NCBI GenBank assembly: GCA_937916135.1
Contig: CALFTQ010000015.1
Coordinates: 7,090 to 71,089 of the forward strand
Direction of reading: 5' to 3'
Source: an uncultured Verrucomicrobiales bacterium
Lineage (GTDB): Bacteria > Verrucomicrobiota > Verrucomicrobiia > Verrucomicrobiales > Akkermansiaceae
Length of the DNA: 64,000 nt
Under the pieces are notes generated by a model that was not told where the DNA came from, searched no databases, and worked only from the letters and a program-made list of their open reading frames with translations. Positions 25,135-34,353 of the stretch are shown one piece after another. Position numbers and translations under genes: made by a program. Position 1 is the first letter of the stretch; the number at the start of each line of letters is the position of its first letter.

Positions 25135-26109
25135 ATGAACTTCTTTTTCAGAAAGAAAAGCGGTCAGCCTTCACCGCAGGAATATCCCAAATTCCAGAAA
25201 GTTGCAGACGAAAAGACTAGCTCTTCATCGGCCCCTGCAGAGCAATCACCGCAGCAGGTGAAGGAAGAGAAAAGCGAATCGTCTGCCCGCTTTTCGGCCC
25301 GCCAGCCGGTGTGCCGTTTCGAGCGGCTCATCCTCGCTCCGGAGGTGCGCCACCGCATCGATGCGCTTCTGGCCCGTATCCGCCACCACCGCATGCTGTA
25401 CGAAGAGTGGAACCTGCAGAAGATTGACCCCCAGGGCAGGCATGTGGCTGTTAATTTCTACGGAGCCTCCGGCACCGGCAAGACCATGTGCGCCGAGGCT
25501 CTGGCCGCAGCCCTGGAAAAACCCATTATCGAGGTGAGTTATGCCGAGCTCGAGTCCAAGTATGTGGGTGAAACCAGCAAGAACATACAGGCTGCTTTCC
25601 GCGCAGCCACGGAGCAGGGGGCCGTCCTCTTCTTCGATGAAGCAGATTCGCTCCTGGGCAAGCGCCTTTCCAATGTGACACAGGCCAGCGACCACGCGGT
25701 GAATACCAGCCGCTCCGTCATGCTTAAGCAGCTGGATGCCTTCGAAGGTATCGTCGTCTTTGCTTCCAACCTGGTGGAAAGCTTCGACCGCGCCTTTGTC
25801 CGCCGCATCCTGGAGCACATCGAACTTCCCCTGCCGGGGGAAGCCGAGCTCCCCGCACTCTGGCAGCACTTCATCGTCCCCCGCATCACCGGACGCGATG
25901 CGCTCGACTGGCCCCGCCTGGCCTCTCTTTCCTCCGGATTCAGCCCCGCGCTGATTCTGGATGCCGTCAAACTCGCCTGTGGCCGGGCCGTAACGGAAGC
26001 CGGAGAAACTGCCGAGCCCGTTCTCACCATGGCTCATCTGGAAGATGCTATCGCGCAGATTGCCCGCGCACGCGAGGTGGTGGGGGCTCATGGTAGCGGA
26101 AATAGATAA
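25135..26109 (+). CDS. AAA ATPase, copy 2, 324 aa
   Basis: Close paralogue of the gene before it. Walker A is GASGTGKT (residues 110-117), Walker B VLFFDEADS (Asp168-Glu169), and the shared blocks SYAELESKYVGETSKNIQAAF and NTSRSVMLKQLDAFEGIVVF are nearly identical to copy 1. ATG 25135 (MNFFFRKKSGQPS) is preferred: it follows the upstream stop by seven bases, while the longer frame overlaps copy 1 and encodes nothing AAA-like. The N-terminus is basic, then acidic. The codon use is more GC-rich than copy 1, so the duplication is not recent. It presumably works with copy 1 in one complex. Confidence 0.88.
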   Translation: MNFFFRKKSGQPSPQEYPKFQKVADEKTSSSSAPAEQSPQQVKEEKSESSARFSARQPVCRFERLILAPEVRHRIDALLARIRHHRMLYEEWNLQKIDPQGRHVAVNFYGASGTGKTMCAEALAAALEKPIIEVSYAELESKYVGETSKNIQAAFRAATEQGAVLFFDEADSLLGKRLSNVTQASDHAVNTSRSVMLKQLDAFEGIVVFASNLVESFDRAFVRRILEHIELPLPGEAELPALWQHFIVPRITGRDALDWPRLASLSSGFSPALILDAVKLACGRAVTEAGETAEPVLTMAHLEDAIAQIARAREVVGAHGSGNR

Positions 26110-26139
26110 GGAATAAATTTATAAAAACTCAATTTCAAG

Positions 26140-26814
26140 ATGACTACTCTCTCTCATGCCTCCAGCCAGTTATCACTTGAGCCCGTACAAGGCGAGGCTT
26201 TTCTCTATGCTCACAACTTATCGCTGAGCATGACTGATGAACAACTTGGTGCATTACGTGTTCTGTTGGGGGGAATCAAAACGACCAGCCTTGGAAAACT
26301 TGCAGCTCTTTGCCCTGAGTCACCCATGTGCCAAACATGGTTGGAGCAAAGTAGTGTTACGTCCGATGAGGATCGGGAGCAAGCCTTGAAAACTATCATC
26401 ATGGATATGCAATCCTACTGTACGGCAGAGTTTCAGAAAACCAAAGAGTGTGTTCAGAACCTGTTGAATGCAGTAGGTGGTGGTGCTTTGTCCAAATTGG
26501 CGGATTATGCCTTTCATACTCCCTGTTACATTGGCCCAGGAGAGGATGACTTCCGTTCCCCTTTGCATTTGGATCTCGGTAATCAATTTACTTCGGGGGT
26601 GATAGCCCCCACGGGGGGGATATTCGATGCAGTAGTAGATATGGTTACATCACTTTTTTCTTCCAGCAAAATCACGTGCAGAAAACGCTTTGAGGAACAG
26701 TTCAAGGCAATATGCCAGGAGTCGCAACACCGGGCTACCATGTCTTTCGCTCATGCCTTTGATAATCTGGATGCCCTGCTGGATGCCCTTCAGAGAAAAC
26801 AACCGATGACCTAA
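26140..26814 (+). CDS. hypothetical protein, 224 aa
   Basis: No family recognised. It is mostly helical and soluble, with several cysteines (CPESPMCQTW, FHTPCYIGPGEDDF) and a moderately hydrophobic stretch at about residues 155-170 (SGVIAPTGGIFDAVVDMV). There is no signal peptide. It lies 30 bases after the second AAA ATPase and just before a small secreted protein. Base composition falls from here rightwards, towards the AT-rich part of the island. Confidence 0.55.
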   Translation: MTTLSHASSQLSLEPVQGEAFLYAHNLSLSMTDEQLGALRVLLGGIKTTSLGKLAALCPESPMCQTWLEQSSVTSDEDREQALKTIIMDMQSYCTAEFQKTKECVQNLLNAVGGGALSKLADYAFHTPCYIGPGEDDFRSPLHLDLGNQFTSGVIAPTGGIFDAVVDMVTSLFSSSKITCRKRFEEQFKAICQESQHRATMSFAHAFDNLDALLDALQRKQPMT

Positions 26815-26818
26815 CCAG

Positions 26819-27028
26819 ATGCCATATATGAAAAATAATAAACATATCGTAAAGATGATGGCAATGGCCGCTATGATTGTTATTGCCCCGATGCCGACTC
26901 ATGCTCAGTATAGTGACTATTCGGATGCAACTTGCCAGAAGGCATACCAGTACGAACTCGAGCAGCTCAACCTGAATCACCAGATGCAAATGGAACGTTT
27001 GCAGCGTGGCCTTCGTAGTGCAGAGTAA
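26819..27028 (+). CDS. small secreted protein, 69 aa
   Basis: A clear Sec signal peptide: basic start, hydrophobic core (MAMAAMIVIAPMP) and a likely cleavage after THA at about residue 29. This leaves a mature peptide of about 40 residues rich in Tyr, Gln and Glu (YSDYSDATCQKAYQYELEQL). Translation probably begins at the second ATG (26828, MKNNKHIVK). It follows the previous gene by four bases. The mature part has one cysteine and a short amphipathic helix. Function unknown. Confidence 0.6.
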   Translation: MPYMKNNKHIVKMMAMAAMIVIAPMPTHAQYSDYSDATCQKAYQYELEQLNLNHQMQMERLQRGLRSAE

Positions 27029-27094
27029 AACTGCCAAATGATAGAAGGTTTCATGAAACCGTTTGCTTATCAGGATGTTCTGTAATAGCGAAGG

Positions 27095-27193
27095 ATGATA
27101 CGGGAGGAGCAGGAAAACTACATGAGAGCCGTCGCGGACTTCAGTATCGGTATTTTGCTTACTGATATCTGCATGGGGGCGAGAGTCCGTTAA
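27095..27193 (+). CDS. possible small protein, 32 aa
   Basis: ATG 27095 to TAA 27191-27193, beginning MIREEQENYMRAVADF and ending CMGARVR. It lies in the 186-base gap between the secreted protein and the DUF445 gene. The gap also has a palindrome GGTTTCATGAAACC at about 27045-27058. No start signal is visible, so this may be chance. Confidence 0.2.
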   Translation: MIREEQENYMRAVADFSIGILLTDICMGARVR

Positions 27194-27214
27194 CAGATAT
27201 AGAATAAAGACAAC

Positions 27215-28519
27215 ATGCAAGCAGAGGCCAGAGCAACAATCAGTACCCACGGAATTGCCACAGCTGCGCTGGTAGTTGTAGTGGGCCTGTTTGTGTTCAG
27301 CTCATTCATGACCCACCACTATGCCGGCTGGTGGTGGGCGGCACTCAAGGCTTTTGCAGAGGCGGCCACTGTGGGTGCTCTGGCAGACTGGTTTGCGGTG
27401 GTGGCGCTGTTCCGGCATCCGCTGGGGCTACCCATCCCCCATACAGCTGTGCTGGTGAAAAAGCAAGACTCCATCGCAAAGTCCATAGCTTCCTTTTTCT
27501 GCGATAATTTCTGGGTACCTGATCAAGTGCGGGCTCGCGTGTTGGGCATGCACCCTACCGGCTTTCTGCTCAGGATGCTCAGCCGGCACCAGGGGGCTCT
27601 GGGCAATATCCGCAAGGAAATGCTGCAACGCCTGGGGGCATTCCTCGCAAACGAGAAATCCAGGAACGGTGTTGCTGCAGCCGTGGCGGGGGTGCTGCCA
27701 TCCCTCCCGCTCAAGGAAATAGTGTGCGGGCTGGTAAATTGCATGCGCAATTCTGCGCTGCCCTCAGTGGCTGCGGATATTGTGGTGGCAGAAGCTGCCG
27801 GTTATGCTCGCAGGAACAAGGAAATCATCGCCGGAGAAGTAGCGGCCTGCGTGGATCCCTCGCAATTCATACCCCGTAACCTGGGAGGGGTGCTGGATGT
27901 GTTCGGTGGCGGAGCCTTGCAGCAATTGGGGGGAGGGGTGAACCAGGTGTTTCTGGCCAGTGTCAGAACCATTGTCGGGCCCTTGGTGGCTGACCGCGTC
28001 TGTTCCTATGCCGATGGCATCGCCCGCGAGCCGAATCACCGCGTGCGCCTCGAAATCCGGAACTCCATTTTGCAAGCGCTCACCGATATAGCCGAAGGTA
28101 ACAAATACGAAGCAGAACTCTCTGCCGCCCTCGCCGCTCTCGCTGGGAAGGACTCTGTCATCAGATTCTTCGATGCTATTCTACCGTATCTTCAGAGCGC
28201 TTCAGCCGTTTCCTCTGAAACCGAGGAACAAGCCATTGCCCAGCGTTTGGCTCACGTGCTGAACGAAAATCCGGAACTTTGCTCAGCTCTGGACTCCGCC
28301 ATCGCGAACCTTGCTGCAGACCTGGTGGCCCAGACCTCCGACCTCGTGGCTTCTGAGCTCGAATCCACCATCCGCTCCTGGGATATGAACACCATGGTCT
28401 CCAAAATTGAGTCCCAGGTCGGAGATGACCTCCAGTACATCCGCCTCAACGGCACCTTCGTCGGCGGGCTGATCGGTATTGGAATTTTTCTTATCACCAC
28501 CATGGCTTCTGCAATTTAG
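27215..28519 (+). CDS. DUF445 family membrane protein, 434 aa
   Basis: Family DUF445 (YheB/YjiN-like), recognised by YAGWWWAALKAFAEAATVGALADWFAVVALFRHPLGLPIPHTAVL near residues 35-80, the hallmark of this family. It has an N-terminal membrane helix (about residues 12-28) and a C-terminal one (about 415-432: FVGGLIGIGIFLITTM), with a long helical body between them. The biochemical role of DUF445 is not established. A TAGAAT near 27200 is a weak -10. Within the island it adds another membrane component beside the AAA/M48 set. Confidence 0.85.
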   Translation: MQAEARATISTHGIATAALVVVVGLFVFSSFMTHHYAGWWWAALKAFAEAATVGALADWFAVVALFRHPLGLPIPHTAVLVKKQDSIAKSIASFFCDNFWVPDQVRARVLGMHPTGFLLRMLSRHQGALGNIRKEMLQRLGAFLANEKSRNGVAAAVAGVLPSLPLKEIVCGLVNCMRNSALPSVAADIVVAEAAGYARRNKEIIAGEVAACVDPSQFIPRNLGGVLDVFGGGALQQLGGGVNQVFLASVRTIVGPLVADRVCSYADGIAREPNHRVRLEIRNSILQALTDIAEGNKYEAELSAALAALAGKDSVIRFFDAILPYLQSASAVSSETEEQAIAQRLAHVLNENPELCSALDSAIANLAADLVAQTSDLVASELESTIRSWDMNTMVSKIESQVGDDLQYIRLNGTFVGGLIGIGIFLITTMASAI

Positions 28520-28584
28520 AAATTATATGAGTAGAAACAAATTCACACTATCCTGAACAATTCATTATTATTACCTAAACGCAT

Positions 28585-29604
28585 ATGACAGATACATACA
28601 AAACAGTGTTTGGAGAAAGTACAACTACTTTTACTCCATCTGAAATACAACAACATGGCAATTGGGGATGTGCTGTAAAATGCCAGAGCCTCATTATGAA
28701 TAAGTTCGGCCTGGATATATCCGAGGAACAGCTGACCCGTGAGGGCCTCGAAAACGGGTGGTACATAGATGGTGCCGGTACGCCTTTATCGGATGTCGGC
28801 AAGTTGCTCAATTTGCACGGTATTGACACCATCGCCATCACGAATGCTAACCAGTACACGCTGATGCATGAATTAGCTCAGGGGCACCAGGTAATTGTAG
28901 GTGTGGATGCCTTTGAACTCGATAGCAATTTGCTTGTGCAGTTTCTATCAAGGACGACTGATAATCCGAATCATGCTATTCTGGTGACGGGTATTGATGC
29001 GACTGACCCGGAAAATGTTCAGGTTATCGTCACGGATCCCGGTTCTGGTGAGTTCACGAGCTATCCTTGGAATCAATTTGCCGAGGCCTGGGGCGATTCC
29101 CAGTTCCACATGGTCGCCACTACTGAGCCTCCCCCCTCGGATTTTTCTCAGCAGTTCGATGTTGATTTTACTTCTTCCTTATTGACTTCTGCTGGAATTA
29201 CTCCTGAGATGTATGAGCCGAGCTATTCGTATGCTGATGTAAGCTTCGGTGGAGATGTGAGCGCTGTGAATCCTGTTGCTGAATCTGATGATTATGAAAT
29301 GATTGTGAAGTCTGCTATGTCTGCTGATGGCCAAGGGGCTGAGATAGATGAAGGAACCGATCCTCTTTCAGCCGATTGGATGAGTACGGAGGAGAATGAC
29401 GGCTCGTTTATGGATGAGACTGAAATCGTTGTAGAGCCGAGTGACGATTCCGATTTTGACCGGTTAAATGGTGAATCTGCCATTAGTGAAGATACAGATA
29501 ATTTCATCGTAGAAGTTGACTTCCCTGATGCTGATGAAATGAATGAAGATGAATCCGACAATCTGATTGAAGACGGATTGCAGATTAGTTCAGATTTTGC
29601 ATGA
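28585..29604 (+). CDS. C39-like cysteine peptidase with acidic tail, 339 aa
   Basis: The first ~170 residues match the papain-like C39/BtrH fold. Catalytic Cys29 lies in HGNWGCAVKCQSLIM, His130 in NPNHAILVTG and Asp151 in VIVTDPGSG, followed by the typical SYPWNQFAEAWGDSQFHMV. The second half is low-complexity and very acidic (VVEPSDDSDFDRL, ADEMNEDESDNLIEDGL). There is no signal peptide or transporter domain, unlike bacteriocin C39 exporters. It might cleave island proteins or the tiny peptides, or use the fold without cleavage. The AT-rich composition marks it as acquired. Confidence 0.75.
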   Translation: MTDTYKTVFGESTTTFTPSEIQQHGNWGCAVKCQSLIMNKFGLDISEEQLTREGLENGWYIDGAGTPLSDVGKLLNLHGIDTIAITNANQYTLMHELAQGHQVIVGVDAFELDSNLLVQFLSRTTDNPNHAILVTGIDATDPENVQVIVTDPGSGEFTSYPWNQFAEAWGDSQFHMVATTEPPPSDFSQQFDVDFTSSLLTSAGITPEMYEPSYSYADVSFGGDVSAVNPVAESDDYEMIVKSAMSADGQGAEIDEGTDPLSADWMSTEENDGSFMDETEIVVEPSDDSDFDRLNGESAISEDTDNFIVEVDFPDADEMNEDESDNLIEDGLQISSDFA

Positions 29605-29645
29605 TTTAATAGTATAGATAAATTAACATAAACTTTAATTGATAT

Positions 29646-31130
29646 ATGGGGCTTATAACCTTGGGATCGGCAGTAGTGGCCTTTGCTACTTCTATGGGTG
29701 GTGCTCAGCTCATTAATGGACATCTCTCAAGAAGACTGCAAGAGAGAACGGCTCAGGAAAATCGTGAGCATTCTGAGAGAATGGAAATGATGCGACAGCG
29801 CTATCAACAGGCGTTGGAAGAGAAAAAATTTGCGGAATCCGAGCGCCTGCAGCGCGAGATTACTGCACTTAGGCATAATCAAGCAATGGAGCTTCAGACG
29901 TCAAATATTCAGAAAAATTGGGAACTGCATCAGAATAAGATGTATTTGAAGGATGCCTGGCCTTTAGTTGCTCCTCCCCTTTGCTATCTTCATTTGTTGC
30001 AGAATCACTCTGAGGGTGGCCGATTGCCATTGCAATTGATTCTTGGTGAGGAACCGGAATCCATGCGAGCTGTCATAGGTGGTGTGACTCAGAATCTACA
30101 GCAGATATATAACAGCCAGGTGTTTTGCTATTCTGGTGGTTGGAAGCCTGAGTTCCGGGTTGATACCGCGCATTTGTTGCCTCTGCAGACAGATTTGTCA
30201 GGATGCCCAACTCTGGTATTAAGCCCGCAGGAAATAAATGATAGATTTGAATTGAAGGCCTATTATTGGGGAATCGGGGCCAGGGGTGCGTCTTCCATTG
30301 TTCATAGTACTGTTTATTCGGAAGATTTGGAAAAGATTAAGCTTGATGCTCTGCGTGCACATGCAGATAGTATGTCGCTACAATATCAAGGAATTGAATG
30401 CCATTCCAAGGTGATTCAGGCATTGATAGAGCTTCGTGCCAAAGAAAAGGCGAGGTATAGTGAGCTTCAGGAGGTCGCAAAGAAGGATGCCGTTCTTAAT
30501 CCGGATAAACTTATCGGAGTGGAGTATAATAAGCACTATCGGGCATTCTTCAAGGATGATGACATTATGAAGACTATAGATACCGAATATAAAACCATGG
30601 CCTCTCACTTAATGCAGGTGGTTGGTTCGGTGCTGATTGATGTTCATCACTTGGTTGCGTACAATGCCCCCCCAAAGTCTATCGAATTGCTCAAGCTTTT
30701 CACAGAGGAAGAAAAAACAAAGCTGCTGCCTGTCATTGCGTCGGTGTATACAAAAGTGTTGTCGGAGCTGGCTACTCCCGCTTCATTGACCAATTCTCAT
30801 AGTTCTATGGTGCATCCCTGGAGCCCGGTATATTATTCTCTTGTTTCTGTTGCATTCAAAGATATTAAGGGTGGAGAGCCGTTTGCAAGACAATTTGCGG
30901 ATGAAGGATGGAGACTTTTAAGTGAATTGTATACATCTGCGCATTCCAGGACTATTGAAGCACCGTTCCATGTAGAAACATTCAATCGACTGAGCCTTGT
31001 ATCGAAGAACAATACGGGCCTGGCCATTGCCCCATCATATGTGCCCGATGAGAATATAGATTATATGCGTTGCTCGATTGGACATAGCTGTGTCCCAATG
31101 AGTGAGAGAACTTTTGTAAAACGTTTTTAA
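29646..31130 (+). CDS. coiled-coil hypothetical protein, 494 aa
   Basis: The N-terminus has a hydrophobic segment (LITLGSAVVAFATSMGGAQLI) and then a charged coiled coil at about residues 28-90 (RLQERTAQENREHSERMEMM and following). The remaining 400 residues form a large domain with no recognised family. Notable features are a PLVAPPLCYLHLLQNHSEGG segment and regularly spaced Trp/Tyr. It lies just before the two GTPases with a gap of 21 bases, so it is likely co-transcribed. It could be the membrane-proximal partner or effector of the GTPase pair. AT-rich. Confidence 0.6.
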   Translation: MGLITLGSAVVAFATSMGGAQLINGHLSRRLQERTAQENREHSERMEMMRQRYQQALEEKKFAESERLQREITALRHNQAMELQTSNIQKNWELHQNKMYLKDAWPLVAPPLCYLHLLQNHSEGGRLPLQLILGEEPESMRAVIGGVTQNLQQIYNSQVFCYSGGWKPEFRVDTAHLLPLQTDLSGCPTLVLSPQEINDRFELKAYYWGIGARGASSIVHSTVYSEDLEKIKLDALRAHADSMSLQYQGIECHSKVIQALIELRAKEKARYSELQEVAKKDAVLNPDKLIGVEYNKHYRAFFKDDDIMKTIDTEYKTMASHLMQVVGSVLIDVHHLVAYNAPPKSIELLKLFTEEEKTKLLPVIASVYTKVLSELATPASLTNSHSSMVHPWSPVYYSLVSVAFKDIKGGEPFARQFADEGWRLLSELYTSAHSRTIEAPFHVETFNRLSLVSKNNTGLAIAPSYVPDENIDYMRCSIGHSCVPMSERTFVKRF

Positions 31131-31151
31131 TGCTGAATTTTTAATGATGTG

Positions 31152-32126
31152 ATGAATGATATAAATGTGATGATGATAGGTTTCTCGGGAGCGGGAAAGA
31201 CCTCGTATATGATTGCTTTGTATAATCGCTTCTGCTCAGAGCAAGTTGCAGGTTTTCAATTGCGGGCCGTTGATGATGATGAGCATGAGTGCTTCATTGA
31301 CCTTGGGACGGATCTTGATATGGGATTCTATCCGGCGAGTACTGATATACATAGCTCCTATAATTTCAATTTGTTTTATAAAGAAGAAGAAGTTTTGGAA
31401 TTTAACTGGAGCGACTATCGCGGCGGTGTCCTGGGCGATAAATCACATGAGACTAATCGGGTTGTTAATGATATCGTTTCCTCTGATGCTCTTATTATCT
31501 TCCTTGACTCAACTAAGTTCTATGAGGAAGGCGGGAAACCCATGGTAAGAATCATGAACCGCATTCAGCAATTGATGATGCAGACTATATCCAAAAAAGA
31601 AACGGATGATTACTTTCCTGTTTCCTTTGTCTTTACGAAATTGGATGAGGTTGATCTTGTAAAAATGCGTAACTCTGCCGCATTTCGCTTGTTCATGGAT
31701 AAGGTTGTTCCGCTGATACAGCAAAGTCAGGATGCCATGGGTCTATTTACCTTTACGATAGTAGGTGAAGATAATTATAATATCGAGTATCCTTTCATTT
31801 TCACTATGTATATGTGTTTGCGTTCTCGCTTAACAGAGTATGGGAAGCTTTTAGATGCTTGCACGAAGCGTTACAATCACTGTGTCGCTGAATGTAAGCG
31901 TTATGCGGAGTCTGGAGGTGTCTGGAACGAAATAACGTCCTTCTTCTCTGGGGATAAGTCGGATTATGATATAGCTATGGAGAAAGCGAATGAGGCAAAG
32001 GGAGAAATGGAATGTGTGGAACGTCTTCAGGCTGAAGCTGAGAAGCTGGAAGAGCCGGTTAAATTGTTAGCAGCTTTGCTGGAAAAATGTAATGAAGATG
32101 AACAAGTCCTTATGAAAATCTTTTAA
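31152..32126 (+). CDS. TRAFAC-type GTPase A, 324 aa
   Basis: P-loop GTPase: Walker A GFSGAGKT at residues 10-17, DxxG as DYRGG starting at Asp88 in FNWSDYRGGVL, and the guanine-specificity motif TKLD at 162-165 preceded by a hydrophobic strand (VSFVF). The C-terminal 90 residues are a coiled coil (AMEKANEAKGEMECVERLQ). ATG 31152 is chosen over GTG 31149. It pairs with a homologue 34 bases after its end (32161), in the manner of double-GTPase conflict systems known from comparative genomics. Assignment to that class is an inference from motifs and gene order. Confidence 0.75.
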   Translation: MNDINVMMIGFSGAGKTSYMIALYNRFCSEQVAGFQLRAVDDDEHECFIDLGTDLDMGFYPASTDIHSSYNFNLFYKEEEVLEFNWSDYRGGVLGDKSHETNRVVNDIVSSDALIIFLDSTKFYEEGGKPMVRIMNRIQQLMMQTISKKETDDYFPVSFVFTKLDEVDLVKMRNSAAFRLFMDKVVPLIQQSQDAMGLFTFTIVGEDNYNIEYPFIFTMYMCLRSRLTEYGKLLDACTKRYNHCVAECKRYAESGGVWNEITSFFSGDKSDYDIAMEKANEAKGEMECVERLQAEAEKLEEPVKLLAALLEKCNEDEQVLMKIF

Positions 32127-32160
32127 ACAACTAAAACAACTAACTCAACAAAATATTATT

Positions 32161-33186
32161 ATGGAAGTTAATATTACAATGATAGGTGGTCCCGGTACAG
32201 GGAAGACATGTTATCTGTACGCCATGGCGGACCAGATGATCTTCGGCTTAAATGGCTTTTCATTTCAAGCTGCTGATTACAATGTCGCCTGCGATTTGCA
32301 GGACGAATGGACTATGATGACAGAGGAGGGTAAGTGGCCTTCCCCTACAGCTGAGAATAACGAAATTGAGTTCAGATGCTGTTATGGCACTAGAGAACTA
32401 GCCACATTTAACTGGTTTGACTATCGAGGCGGCTTGTGCACTGTGGGGCGGTTGGATATGTCCAATCCGGAAGTGACTGAGTTTATAGATATGATGGATA
32501 GGTCTACCTGCTTACTGATTCTTATTTCCGCTGAGGATATCAAGGGCGTTCTAAACAGGAATACAGCATCTGAACGGCTTTTCAAGCGTTACATGGCCCT
32601 GCTGGATTTGTATAGCAAGAAGCACAAGCCTGTACCGATTGCATTTACTATTACAAAGGGAGACTTGCTCGAAGAAGGGGAATTTGAAAGAGGAGTTGAA
32701 CTCCTGAAGGATAAGTATTTTTCCAAGTTTTTCATCAATGATTCAGAGAGTGGTGGTTGGCTGATTACTTTTGTCGTGGTGGGCCTTGGTGCGGAAAAAT
32801 TAGGCAAAACAGAGGACGGAATGATTCAGGGAACGATATCTCCTTTTAATGTACATTTGCCTGTGCTTTTTGCTATTCGTTGCTCATATACAAAACAAAT
32901 TGAGACCATAAAACAAGAGAAAAGCCGTTTGAGTAGAGAACGGGACGGATATGTCCGCGAGTATGAGACTGTGTCAAAACGGAGTGCTTTGAGTCGTTGG
33001 TGGCATGGGGATGATCTGGATGAGGTTACTGCTGAGCTCGAGGACGCACGTAACCGAGTCCGGAAAACCGAAGAAAATTTTAATAAGTATTACGCCAATC
33101 TGCTGAAATTAACAAATGAACTGATGGAATCAAATACGGCAATAGTTTATTGCAATGGAGAGAAGATGGAACTTGACGGTGTCTGA
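32161..33186 (+). CDS. TRAFAC-type GTPase B, 341 aa
   Basis: Second GTPase with the same plan. Walker A GGPGTGKT is at residues 9-16, the DxxG motif DYRGG begins at Asp87 in FNWFDYRGGL, and TKGD sits at 165-168. The C-terminal 100 residues form a coiled coil (IETIKQEKSRLSRERDGYV and ELEDARNRVRKTEENFNKYY) with a WWHG turn. It is homologous to GTPase A but diverged. A heterodimer formed through the coiled coils is a reasonable guess. The 18-base gap to the next gene keeps them in one operon. AT-rich. Confidence 0.75.
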   Translation: MEVNITMIGGPGTGKTCYLYAMADQMIFGLNGFSFQAADYNVACDLQDEWTMMTEEGKWPSPTAENNEIEFRCCYGTRELATFNWFDYRGGLCTVGRLDMSNPEVTEFIDMMDRSTCLLILISAEDIKGVLNRNTASERLFKRYMALLDLYSKKHKPVPIAFTITKGDLLEEGEFERGVELLKDKYFSKFFINDSESGGWLITFVVVGLGAEKLGKTEDGMIQGTISPFNVHLPVLFAIRCSYTKQIETIKQEKSRLSRERDGYVREYETVSKRSALSRWWHGDDLDEVTAELEDARNRVRKTEENFNKYYANLLKLTNELMESNTAIVYCNGEKMELDGV

Positions 33187-33204
33187 TTTATAAATAAGAA
33201 TGAT

Positions 33205-34257
33205 ATGAATAACAGTATGCAGGCTCTTATATATACACGCCCACATAAGAGATTTATATTAGATTATTGCTATTTTGCATATCCCGCAGGATTATCACAG
33301 ACTGAGAACTCATTGCTTAATGAGCATATCAGGAATGTTATGGCTGTGGAGTCATATTGTGGAGATATCCGCGATGTCCGATGGCATATTTTACGATTGA
33401 AGAACTATGTTCTTGTAGGTATAGCTACTGAGAAGCTTGGCCGAATTGATAGTTCCAAATCTAAAATCAGAGGTTATTATGGTATATTGATGCCTGTTGA
33501 TTCGGCTGTTATACCATCATGGAGCACCTTTGAGGAATTGGACAAGCTCTTTGTAACTCCTCATTACATGGATGACTACCGATTTGAACCGGTGCAACCG
33601 GCACTGGTGCCTGATGAGTTGGTTCAACCGGTGGTGACTCCGGGAGATGAAGCTTCATGCATGAATATTCAGCTCAATCTGTCGTCTGAATCGTGCAAGT
33701 TGATTCCTGTAGCGCATGTTGACAATCTGGATGCACTGCTGAATAAAGCATTACGGATTGCTGTGGAGAATGAGTCGTTTGAATTGGTATATGGATTTAA
33801 CAATAAACGGCACGCTATGACCATGCCTGTTATGAATGCCATATGCCATGAAGTAGAAAGTGAGGAGCTTATCCTGCAACCTGGCTCTGCATTGTCTTCT
33901 GAGCCTGTAAATCATCGTGCTACGGTGGGGGCTGATGAGAAGAAACGCATACGCGTGTATGCGTATGGGAATGAGACAGGTCGTGGGGATGAAGCTCAAC
34001 GGCCGGATCCCCCGCGAAGGAGAAGAAGCCGCAGAGGTTCACCGAAGGAATTATTGCGTAAGATTTTACCAGAGGTAGTTGTTCGTATGCTTCCAGAATG
34101 TTTTGGTAATCAATCCTTCAAGGATGAGAGAGAAGAGGTTGATAACAAGAAGACACACATCACTGATGAGCAGCCTGAGGTTGATCTCAGAACCACAGGG
34201 ATGCGCTCTCGGAAGTCTCATGCTGATAAAGAGTTTGATAGTACAATGAAATTCTAG
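33205..34257 (+). CDS. hypothetical GTPase-partner protein, 350 aa
   Basis: Not recognised by family. The first ~120 residues form a compact domain beginning MQALIYTRPHKRFILDY, with RWHILRLKNYVLVGIATEKLG and later RGYYGILMPVD. The layout recalls the N-terminal domain of GTPase-associated proteins that start with a QALxY motif, but the match is too weak to assert. The middle is polar. The C-terminal ~110 residues are strongly basic (RRRRSRRGSPKELLRKILP) and disordered-looking. Being third behind two GTPases, it is a candidate activator or effector of the pair. Confidence 0.55.
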   Translation: MNNSMQALIYTRPHKRFILDYCYFAYPAGLSQTENSLLNEHIRNVMAVESYCGDIRDVRWHILRLKNYVLVGIATEKLGRIDSSKSKIRGYYGILMPVDSAVIPSWSTFEELDKLFVTPHYMDDYRFEPVQPALVPDELVQPVVTPGDEASCMNIQLNLSSESCKLIPVAHVDNLDALLNKALRIAVENESFELVYGFNNKRHAMTMPVMNAICHEVESEELILQPGSALSSEPVNHRATVGADEKKRIRVYAYGNETGRGDEAQRPDPPRRRRSRRGSPKELLRKILPEVVVRMLPECFGNQSFKDEREEVDNKKTHITDEQPEVDLRTTGMRSRKSHADKEFDSTMKF

Positions 34258-34353
34258 GACATCAGGTAACCTGTATTTCACCCATTACGTTCAGAATTGC
34301 TACGTATTGGCTTATATATAGGCAGAGAATGCATCCTGTGGTGTAGTCGCATT

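Noticed and set aside
26735..27250. 171-aa minus-strand frame across the small secreted protein
   Set aside because: It overlaps three genes on the other strand, and its composition is that of an antisense frame.
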